Assembly (NCBI RefSeq): GCF_000711235.1
Contig: NZ_JOMI01000007.1
Span: 496,001 to 560,000 of the forward strand
Length of the DNA stretch: 64,000 nucleotides
Direction of reading: 5' to 3'
Source: Prevotella sp. 10(H)
GTDB lineage: Bacteria; Bacteroidota; Bacteroidia; Bacteroidales; Dysgonomonadaceae
The notes below the pieces were generated by a model, which ran no database searches, had not been told where the DNA came from, and saw only the letters and a list, made by a program, of their open reading frames with translations. Made by a program: the position numbers and the translations under genes. Positions 35,582 to 42,502 of this stretch are shown piece by piece. Positions within the stretch are counted from its first letter, which is position 1; every line of letters starts with the position of its first letter.

Positions 35582-36688
35582 TTAATCCAGTCTTATTTTA
35601 AACTTCTTCAAACTCACAGTAATCAGTAATATAGCCATACCGGCCAGAATAGCCATTTCTTTCCATATATAGATTACATCCACGCCCTGTATCATCAGTT
35701 TCCTTACAGCCGAAATATACCAACGGGCAGGTACAATATTAGCGAACCACTGCAAAGCCACTGGCATACTTTCCAAAGGAAAAATCATCCCCGAAAGCAT
35801 TATTACGGGCATCATAAATCCCATTCCCGAAACAAGCATGGCAGCTACCTGAGTATCTACAAGGGTAGAAACTAATAGTCCTAAAGACAAGGTCACCAAT
35901 ATGAAAATCAGAGAAACAATCGTCAACCAAAATAAACTACCCGCCACGGGAACCTGTAGAACGAAAACAGACAACAATAATATAGTACTCAGATTTACAA
36001 AAGATAGTGTAAAATAAGGAACCATTTTTGCCAGTATAATATAGATGGGCTTAATAGGGGAGGCGAGCAGCACTTCCATTGTTCCCATTTCTTTTTCGCG
36101 GACAATGGCAATGGATGTCATCATGGCGCATATCAGCATCAGTATAAGTCCCATTACTCCCGGCACAAAATTATAAGCGCTTTTCAATTGTGGATTATAC
36201 AACATTCTTACTTCGGGTATTATCTGGAAAGGAATATTGTATTCTCTCATCAACTCCTGCTGGTAAGAAGAAATAATACTGGTTGCATAGCCCGATATCA
36301 TAGATGCCTGATTGGGGTCAGTTCCGTCGGTAATAAGTTGAATGGATGCTTCGCCCGTGTGCAGCAGATTATCGCTGAAATCTTCACCGAAAACAACAAC
36401 GAGATTCACTTTTCCTTCTTTAAATACCCTGTCTATATCATCGGGATTATTCAGTGCTTCGGTTACGGTAAAATATTCACTGGCATTGATTTGCTCTGTA
36501 ATACGCTGTGTAGAAACATCTTTTGACGGGTCGAATACACCTACTTTGGTATTCTTCACTTCCGTACTGATAGCAAACCCGAAAAGCGTTATCTGCACAA
36601 TAGGTATCCCCAACAGAATCAGCATAGTACGCCTATCGCGGAATATGTGGAAGAATTCTTTTTTGACAAAACTCAAAAATTGCCTCAT
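35582..36688 (-). CDS. ABC-2 type transporter permease (YbhS-like)
   Basis: 368 residues, same fold as the next permease: N-terminal helix (about 22-42), periplasmic segment (45-175), C-terminal helices (178-360) with IVREKEMGTMEVLLASPIKP as coupling motif. It begins at 36688, and the inverted repeat of the four-helix-bundle cassette ends only three bases ahead of its ATG. The normal upstream leader may therefore have been replaced, and expression relative to the ATPase genes could be altered. Confidence 0.92.
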   Translation of the reverse strand: MRQFLSFVKKEFFHIFRDRRTMLILLGIPIVQITLFGFAISTEVKNTKVGVFDPSKDVSTQRITEQINASEYFTVTEALNNPDDIDRVFKEGKVNLVVVFGEDFSDNLLHTGEASIQLITDGTDPNQASMISGYATSIISSYQQELMREYNIPFQIIPEVRMLYNPQLKSAYNFVPGVMGLILMLICAMMTSIAIVREKEMGTMEVLLASPIKPIYIILAKMVPYFTLSFVNLSTILLLSVFVLQVPVAGSLFWLTIVSLIFILVTLSLGLLVSTLVDTQVAAMLVSGMGFMMPVIMLSGMIFPLESMPVALQWFANIVPARWYISAVRKLMIQGVDVIYIWKEMAILAGMAILLITVSLKKFKIRLD

Positions 36689-36691
36689 TAA

Positions 36692-36714
36692 TTAATAATT
36701 AACAATTAATAATT
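36692..36714 (+). repeat. left arm of the 23-bp inverted repeat
   Basis: Exact reverse complement of 37083-37105. It overlaps the stop codon of the four-helix-bundle gene and ends just ahead of the permease start. Confidence 0.8.
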
Positions 36715-37078
36715 ACCTTTCTAATTTACTTTTTGTAGAATTAATGATACTTGTTAGCAGTTTTATCAATTCTACACAATCTACTTTTATAGAATCATAA
36801 CTTTTTTCATCTATATATTCGCTGTCTTTTAATAGCATCAGCCAATATTCCGTTTCATTTGCTTCTTTTAGAGCAATACTTAATTTATGTATAAAATCTA
36901 ATGTTGATTGTGCATATTCGCCCTCTCTTATTAAAGCACCGATAGCAGTTCCACTTCTCAACATCTACTTTGATAAAACAAATTCACGGTGCTCTGTACT
37001 CAAAAACTTATAAGCCCTTATTATCCTTAAAGCAAAACAGTAAGATTTATCCTTTATAGCATTTTCCCGCTTCATCAT
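36713..37078 (-). pseudogene. four-helix-bundle (S23/bAvd-like) protein gene with internal TAG
   Basis: From ATG at 37078 the frame encodes 37 residues (ENAIKDKSYCFALRIIRAYK, then EFVLSK), then TAG at 36967-36965, then continues MLRSGTAIGALIREGEYAQS… for 83 residues to TAA at 36713. Family members (PF05635) read SKQMLRSGTSIGA, so a Gln codon CAG became TAG by one change. Both halves are otherwise well conserved and together have the usual 120-residue length, so the mutation looks recent. An ATG follows the TAG directly, so a truncated 83-residue product could still be made by restart. The family's role is unclear; relatives occur in 23S rRNA intervening sequences and in diversity-generating retroelements. 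Confidence 0.85.
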
Positions 37079-37082
37079 TCCA

Positions 37083-37105
37083 AATTATTAATTGTTAATT
37101 ATTAA
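37083..37105 (-). repeat. right arm of the 23-bp inverted repeat
   Basis: Exact reverse complement of 36692-36714. A related AT-rich stretch (TTAACTGTTAATT) continues to the end of the ATPase gene at 37116. Confidence 0.8.
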
Positions 37106-37115
37106 CTGTTAATTT

Positions 37116-37859
37116 TCAATTCTCTCCCCGTTTTGCTTTCCTTGCCAACTGCTGAAACACCTCATCCATACTCTTTGCATTATATTGTTGCCGGAGATTT
37201 TCCGGAGTATCCAGAGCATCTATACGTCCGTCTACCATTATCGAAACCCGGCGGCAATATTCCGCTTCGTCCATATAGTGGGTGGTTACAAAAACAGTTA
37301 TTCCCCTGTCGGATGCCTGATAAATAAGTTCCCAGAACTGTCGCCGCGTAGCAGGGTCGACTCCGCCGGTAGGTTCATCCAGAAAAACGATTTTCGGTTC
37401 ATGAAATATGGAAACGGAGAACGCCAGTTTTTGTTTCCAACCTAGCGGCAATTCCTTAACTAGGGTATCGCGTTCATTCATAAAGCCCAGTTCGGTAAGT
37501 ATCTCGTCGGTTTTCTTCGCAATCTCTTTGTCCTTCATCCCGTATATACCGCCGAATAAGCGCATATTCTCCCAGACTTTCAGGTCTTCATATAAGGAAA
37601 ACTTCTGGCTCATATAGCCGATATTCTTCTTTACGGCTTCTTGCTGTTTTGCGATATCGAAACCCGCCACGAAGCCTTTGCCCGACGTCGGATAACTCAG
37701 TCCGCACAACATGCGCATAGCTGTTGTTTTTCCTGCACCGTTGGCTCCTAAGAAGCCGAATATCTCACCTTTTTCCACACTGAAAGAAATATGGTCGACA
37801 GCCGTAAATTTGCCAAATTTCTTAGTTAGTTCTTCCGTATATATAGCGTGTTCTTCCAT
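37116..37859 (-). CDS. ABC transporter ATP-binding protein (YbhF C-half-like)
   Basis: 247 residues. Walker A GANGAGKTT, Walker B IVFLDEPTGGVD, and the H-loop VTTHYMDEAEYC are all seen. The signature is poorly conserved (KELPLGWKQKLAFS instead of LSGGQ), a change common in this YbhF-type half. Its start overlaps the stop of the upstream ATPase by one base (TAATG). Together the two act as a heterodimeric motor. In Escherichia coli both halves are fused as YbhF; here they are separate genes. Confidence 0.93.
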   Translation of the reverse strand: MEEHAIYTEELTKKFGKFTAVDHISFSVEKGEIFGFLGANGAGKTTAMRMLCGLSYPTSGKGFVAGFDIAKQQEAVKKNIGYMSQKFSLYEDLKVWENMRLFGGIYGMKDKEIAKKTDEILTELGFMNERDTLVKELPLGWKQKLAFSVSIFHEPKIVFLDEPTGGVDPATRRQFWELIYQASDRGITVFVTTHYMDEAEYCRRVSIMVDGRIDALDTPENLRQQYNAKSMDEVFQQLARKAKRGEN

Positions 37860-38770
37860 TATTCATTGTTTTGTGCCAGCTGCATATAGCAGTCTTCAAT
37901 ACTGGCTTTTATCGGCTTGATTTCTATATCCTCATGCTGTTTACTCATGAGGTATTCTTTCAGTTCTTCTTCTGTGAGTGTTTTGTCTACGGTGATATGA
38001 TGTGTTTCGCCAAATGTGAAACAGGTCTTTACTTTATCATAATTCCGCAAATCAGTCAACAGTTTATACATCTGATTGCTTTTTACCGACCAAAGTATTT
38101 CCTTAAATCCGTCTATAATATTCTGTGGTGTATCCACTTGCAGGAATTGTCCGTGCTGAATGAGGGCGATTCGGTCGCAAAGCGTGGCTTCATCCATATA
38201 AGGCGTGGAAACAAGAATCGTTATATGCTGTTCTTTCAGCTTCCTGAGCATCTCCCAGAATTCCTTGCGAGAAACGGGGTCTACACCTGTAGTCGGTTCA
38301 TCGAGAAATAGTACGGTCGGCTTATGGATCAGGGCGCAGCACAATGCCAGTTTCTGCTTCATACCACCTGATAATTTCCCTGCACGGCGGTTCTTGAACG
38401 GCTCTATTTGTTGATAAATATCTTTCACCAGTTCGTAATTCTCTTCAATGGTTGTATTGAAAACTGTTGCGAAGAATTCGAGATTTTCTTCTACCGTCAA
38501 ATCCTGATACAGAGAGAAACGTCCCGGCATATAACCTATACGGCTGCGTATTTCTTTATAGTCTTTCACTACATCCAATCCGTCGACTGTAGCGGTGCCG
38601 CTATCGGCCAGCAGCATGGTAGTCAGGATGCGGAAAAGGCTCGTCTTGCCTGCACCGTCAGGGCCGATAATACCGTATATCTCACCCGGTTCGACATCGA
38701 AACTGATACCGTTCAGGGCTTTTACCGTACGGTATGTCTTGCTTATATTTTGTACCGAAACTGCTTTCAT
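37859..38770 (-). CDS. ABC transporter ATP-binding protein (YbhF N-half-like)
   Basis: 303 residues. Walker A GPDGAGKTS, signature LSGGMKQKLALC and Walker B VLFLDEPTTGVDPVSRKEFW are canonical; a C-terminal extension of about 75 residues follows. Its start ATG overlaps the stop of the small winged-helix gene by four bases, and its stop overlaps the next ATPase start. These overlaps indicate tight translational coupling. It carries the full signature and so likely forms one competent ATP site with the degenerate partner. Confidence 0.94.
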   Translation of the reverse strand: MKAVSVQNISKTYRTVKALNGISFDVEPGEIYGIIGPDGAGKTSLFRILTTMLLADSGTATVDGLDVVKDYKEIRSRIGYMPGRFSLYQDLTVEENLEFFATVFNTTIEENYELVKDIYQQIEPFKNRRAGKLSGGMKQKLALCCALIHKPTVLFLDEPTTGVDPVSRKEFWEMLRKLKEQHITILVSTPYMDEATLCDRIALIQHGQFLQVDTPQNIIDGFKEILWSVKSNQMYKLLTDLRNYDKVKTCFTFGETHHITVDKTLTEEELKEYLMSKQHEDIEIKPIKASIEDCYMQLAQNNE

Positions 38771-38979
38771 CCGTTCAATTCGACATACAGATCGTCGTTT
38801 TTTTCGAGATAATGTATCTTATTTTCCCGCGATAGCCAGCCAAGAGTCAGGTAGACGTACATTTGCCTGTATCCTGTTATTTTCTCCAGTTCATCGATTG
38901 TCATCATCCCTCTTTCGGAAAGGACTTTCCATATGAGTCCGGCATCGGAGCCGATGAGATTATTCAACATAGCTGTCAT
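38767..38979 (-). CDS. small winged-helix protein (DUF2582-like)
   Basis: 70 residues. Helices and wing match the DUF2582 winged-helix family: NNLIGSDAGLIWKVLSERG, MTIDELEKITGYRQMYVYLTLGWLSRENKI, then a beta wing HYLEKNDDLYVELNG. It has no signal or membrane part. Such proteins are thought to bind nucleic acid but have no clear function. It sits between the adaptor gene (12 bases away) and the ATPase gene (4-base overlap), an odd place for a regulator as the TetR gene already heads the operon. Confidence 0.75.
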   Translation of the reverse strand: MTAMLNNLIGSDAGLIWKVLSERGMMTIDELEKITGYRQMYVYLTLGWLSRENKIHYLEKNDDLYVELNG

Positions 38980-38991
38980 TTTTAAGTTGGT

Positions 38992-39891
38992 TTAATTTAA
39001 TTTCAACTCTCCGTACATCCCTTTTTTGAGATAACCGTCATTCTTTACGGCTATTTTCACCGCATATACGAGATTGGCACGTTCGTCGCGCGTCTGAATT
39101 GTTTTCGGGGTGAATTCCGACTTGTCGGATATCCATGTAACTGTGCCCGAATAATCTTTCATGTCCTTTTCACCGAAATCGGCAAACACTTTCACCTGCT
39201 GTCCTATTTTCAGTTCGGTAAGCTGGCTGGAAGTGATATACGCCCGCAGAAACATATTGTCCATATCGGCAATCTTAAACAATGCGCGACCCTGCGAAGC
39301 CAGTTCGCCCTGCTCGGCATATTTCGATAGGACGGTTCCCTTTATCGGGCTGGTGATAATGGATTTCTGCAACTGGTCGTTCAATTGCGCTACCTGTACA
39401 TCCAGTCCTGAACTTTCTTCCGATACGCCTCTGTTATTATTTTCCAGTGTTTCGGTCTGGGCAGCCAGTTGCCTTTCCAATACCAGAATCTGAGCATTAA
39501 TATCGTCTACCTGTTTCTGATTGGCAGCATTCGATTTTACGAGGTTTTCGAAACGGGTCAGTTCATTCTTCTGCGTTGATATCTGTTGTTTTGTGGCTGC
39601 AATCTGGCGAGGAACATCCGTGTAGCGTGTTCTGACAGATTTCATGTTTGCCATTAACTGCATCTTTTTCAGATATAGCTGTACGGTATCTATGTACCCG
39701 ACTTCTTTTCCGGCATCGAGCAGTTGTCCCTCTTCGAGGTTGAGTTGCATTATCTTTCCGTTCGCTTCGGCCGATACGATTACTTCCGTGGTTTCGAATA
39801 CGCCCGATGCATCGTAATCGCCGTCGCCTCTGCCGCAAGCCGACAAAAGGAGAATACAGCCGAAGAAAAGTGTATGTTTTATTGTTTTCAT
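38992..39891 (-). CDS. HlyD-family periplasmic adaptor lipoprotein (YbhG-like)
   Basis: 299 residues. Lipobox LLSAC gives a lipidated Cys19. Half-lipoyl (EVIVSAEANGKIMQLNLEEGQLLDAG), a long coiled-coil hairpin (about 75-165), second half-lipoyl (SPIKGTVLSKYAEQGELAS) and a C-terminal barrel follow. It links the ABC-2 permeases to the TolC-like protein encoded four bases upstream. E. coli YbhG is the comparable adaptor. Confidence 0.92.
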   Translation of the reverse strand: MKTIKHTLFFGCILLLSACGRGDGDYDASGVFETTEVIVSAEANGKIMQLNLEEGQLLDAGKEVGYIDTVQLYLKKMQLMANMKSVRTRYTDVPRQIAATKQQISTQKNELTRFENLVKSNAANQKQVDDINAQILVLERQLAAQTETLENNNRGVSEESSGLDVQVAQLNDQLQKSIITSPIKGTVLSKYAEQGELASQGRALFKIADMDNMFLRAYITSSQLTELKIGQQVKVFADFGEKDMKDYSGTVTWISDKSEFTPKTIQTRDERANLVYAVKIAVKNDGYLKKGMYGELKLN

Positions 39892-39895
39892 ATAA

Positions 39896-41158
39896 TTAAT
39901 TGTTTGTTGTAAATTTCAGATTATATATGGATAGCAATAGTTCTATTTCGTGCTGTATCTTATCCTGCTTTGCCATATCTTCGTTGTTGATTTCTCGCAT
40001 CAGGTCGAGGACGGTCATTGTACCGTTGGCAACTTTTGCTTCTGCAGCTTTTTTTACATTATTACGGAGCGATATGATATCGTCGTCGTATTTGAGCAGT
40101 TCGCGATTCTTCTGTATTTCCTGTTGTTCCTGTGTGGTTTCGAGAGAAGTGTTGAAGAGGAATGTTTCACGTTGATTGATTACATTGCTTTGATTGACTT
40201 CAATCAGTTTCTTATCGTTCTTCTGAGTATACAGACTACCGAAATTCCATGAAAGGCGTATACCGCCGATATAATAAGGCGAAAATTCATTTTCCAGCAT
40301 ATTCAGTCCGGGTTTACCATATCCGCCTGTAACGAATAATCCCAGCTTCGGCATATACCCGGTCTTTATTGATTTCTTCTGTACCTCGAGACTGTTCAGC
40401 TGAGCATCGAACAGTTCCAGCTCGGGACGGTTCACCCGTGAAGAAATAAGGTCTTCACCCTGCGGAGTCTGCAATATTACATTGTCATTTACCGATTCGC
40501 CGATCATTACAGCGAGCATATTCAGATATGATTTTCTATTGGATTGTAATTGCGCCTTATTCTGTACAGCCTTTAACTGTTCCACTTTTATAGCATCCAG
40601 ATCGGCCTGATTAGCTACTCCATATTCGATATAACTCGAAATCTGATCGTAATTCCTTTTTAATTCGTCCTGTAATAAATCATTTTGTTTCAGCTTTGCA
40701 TCCAGTAAAAGCACTCCGAAATACATCTGATTTACCCTGTCGTTGATAGAATACATATCTACATCCAACTGTTTTTCCTCTACATTGGCAGAGGCTGTTG
40801 TCATATCTTTTTTTGCACTGATAGCACCGCCATCCCATATCGATTGTGTGACATCTATGGTAGCCGAGTATTGGTCTTTGCTGAGGCCTTTTATATTAAT
40901 GCCCGGAACGGATATAGGAATTTTTGTTACTTCCGACTGATAAGACGCCTTTGCCGAAAGGGAAGCCTGAGGCAGATAGCCTTTTCCGGCATTAGACAGA
41001 TTGTATTCTTTCGATTTATCAATCAGTTCGTAACGCCTGATAAGAGGATAATTCTCCCTCGCTTTGCGATGGCAGGCATCCAGTGTAAGAACTTCCTGAG
41101 CCGCTACCCATAGCGGGAGCAACGAAAGAGATATTGTTAATAATAGAAACTTTTTCAT
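39896..41158 (-). CDS. TolC-family outer-membrane protein
   Basis: 420 residues; signal peptide about 1-21 (ending WVAAQE). Two OEP repeats with amphipathic helices (LTLDACHRKARENYPLIRRY at the start; KVANGTMTVLDLMREINNED near the end, the usual turn of the second repeat). Provides the outer-membrane duct for the ABC-2 exporter. It is the second gene of the operon, 11 bases after the regulator, and sits four bases before the adaptor gene. Confidence 0.92.
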   Translation of the reverse strand: MKKFLLLTISLSLLPLWVAAQEVLTLDACHRKARENYPLIRRYELIDKSKEYNLSNAGKGYLPQASLSAKASYQSEVTKIPISVPGINIKGLSKDQYSATIDVTQSIWDGGAISAKKDMTTASANVEEKQLDVDMYSINDRVNQMYFGVLLLDAKLKQNDLLQDELKRNYDQISSYIEYGVANQADLDAIKVEQLKAVQNKAQLQSNRKSYLNMLAVMIGESVNDNVILQTPQGEDLISSRVNRPELELFDAQLNSLEVQKKSIKTGYMPKLGLFVTGGYGKPGLNMLENEFSPYYIGGIRLSWNFGSLYTQKNDKKLIEVNQSNVINQRETFLFNTSLETTQEQQEIQKNRELLKYDDDIISLRNNVKKAAEAKVANGTMTVLDLMREINNEDMAKQDKIQHEIELLLSIYNLKFTTNN

Positions 41159-41169
41159 AAGCTATAAAA

Positions 41170-41790
41170 TTACTCATCCATTTTCAGCATAGCTTTTATC
41201 CACATCGGGATAAGAGTCCTACGCCCATCTACAAAATCCTTATATTCCTCATCTGTCATAGGACTATGCATACTCAGCAATAACGGTCTGCCGACAATAG
41301 GGAAGACAGTCATCGATACTATATTCACAAAAACATGTAACGGCGTCAACCCTTTAATACCTTTAATATCGATTTGCTCCTGCACCTGTTTGTAAAGATA
41401 GTTACCCACTATAATATGATTTGACAACCCTGCCTTTTCCATTACTTTACGAGGATTTGCCTGTATTTCACTAAGAACAAACAATGGCAGGTTTGGGTTT
41501 TCCCATAATGAATCGATATAGCGATTTACTATCAAATCTATTTTTTCAGACAAGCCTATCTTTTCATCATTGACAAGACCTACTATCAATCCGAACACCT
41601 GTTGCATACTTTCTTCCATAATGATGTCGAACAGCTTTTCCTTACTGCGGAAGTAGTAATTCAATAATGCCAGATTTATTCCTGCTGCGTCTGCTATATC
41701 GCGTGTGCGTGCCTGTCCGTATCCTTTTTCCTGAAACACTTTGCGTGCTGCCTGCTTTATTCTCTCCTCTGTTGAAATGTCTTTTTCCAT
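41170..41790 (-). CDS. TetR/AcrR-family regulator
   Basis: 206 residues. N-terminal TetR helix-turn-helix at about 10-55 (RIKQAARKVFQEKGYGQARTRDIADAAGINLALLNYYFRSKEKLF), then a helical ligand-binding part. It heads the exporter operon, like CecR next to ybhGFSR in enterics, so it probably represses its own operon until a ligand binds. The 710-base region upstream should hold the operator; I did not find a clear palindrome next to its promoter. Confidence 0.92.
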   Translation of the reverse strand: MEKDISTEERIKQAARKVFQEKGYGQARTRDIADAAGINLALLNYYFRSKEKLFDIIMEESMQQVFGLIVGLVNDEKIGLSEKIDLIVNRYIDSLWENPNLPLFVLSEIQANPRKVMEKAGLSNHIIVGNYLYKQVQEQIDIKGIKGLTPLHVFVNIVSMTVFPIVGRPLLLSMHSPMTDEEYKDFVDGRRTLIPMWIKAMLKMDE

Positions 41791-42421
41791 ATGCCGCTGG
41801 TTTTTGTTGATAATGCAAATGTAAATTGAAAATTTGATTTAAACAAATGATTAAATAATTATTTTAAAAAATATTTTTAATTCATTTGATTGATTAATTG
41901 TAAAGTTGGCTTTATATGGTAGATATAGAGGAAAACTTTATCTATATTGTTTATAGCTTTTAGCCGTTAGCTGATAGCTTTTAGCTCTTTGAAATAATGG
42001 GTTAGTTACGGGTTACAGAATTTTAATGTTCATAAATTAATTAATACTTAGATGCTGTTACTTTCGTTACCTTTTAACAAAAAGAACTTCGCAAAGGTGC
42101 AAGCTTGTTATCGTTGACTTATGACTACTGTTAACTGTAAATCCTGTTACTTTTGTTACTTTTTAGTTTTACAATACAAAAAGCTAACGGCTAAAAGCTA
42201 TCAGCTAATAGCTACAAATTCCGTTACTTTTGTTACCTTTTAACTATATTTTGTTAATGAATGTAAAATGGAAGTTAAGTTTGGGTAATTTGTATAATTG
42301 ATGTACCGGGCATATTTGCTTAATTAATATACTCATTTTTTATGTCAAATAAAAAAGATATTTTTTAACATATTCCGCTATTTTAAATCTATAAAAATGA
42401 CAATTTCCTGAAACATTTCAC
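41791..42421. repeat. intergenic mosaic of simple-motif repeats
   Basis: About 630 bases with no gene. TAGC words at 41952-41987 and 42179-42214 share a 19-base inverted match (TAGCTTTTAGCCGTTAGCT). AGTTACGGGTTACA at 42004-42017 repeats part of the hairpin at 34305-34374. Three direct copies of a 24-base unit containing GTTACTTTTGTTACYTTTTA lie at 42055-42078, 42143-42166 and 42221-42244. The function of these tracts is unknown. Confidence 0.65.
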
Positions 42422-42429
42422 TAATTTTG
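42422..42429 (+). promoter_or_regulatory. -7 box of the EF-G2 gene
   Basis: TAATTTTG matches TAnnTTTG and lies 73 bases before the ATG. The -33 TTG is not clear, which would fit a promoter that needs an activator. Confidence 0.45.
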
Positions 42430-42502
42430 GAAACATCGCCTCAAAATGAGGCAATTTGGTAAAAAGGTATATGAATATTAACCATGTAAAACATTTTTAG
42501 CC

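Larger units (their letters stand above)
36692..37105 (-). mobile_element. possible small mobile cassette: four-helix-bundle gene between inverted repeats
   Basis: A 414-bp unit bounded by an exact 23-bp inverted repeat (36692-36714 and 37083-37105, built of TTAAT and AATTATTAATTG words). Inside lies just one gene, the four-helix-bundle (23S intervening-sequence/bAvd-like) pseudogene. It splits the ATPase and permease genes of one operon, where all other gaps are 88 bases or less. No transposase is present. The insertion could need a helper, or be simple AT-rich recombination. Confidence 0.5.

Noticed and set aside
36713-37078. Ribosomal RNA nearby, because the family is called 23S intervening-sequence protein
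   Set aside because: No rRNA-like sequence is present around the gene or elsewhere in the window; the name only reflects where relatives were first found.
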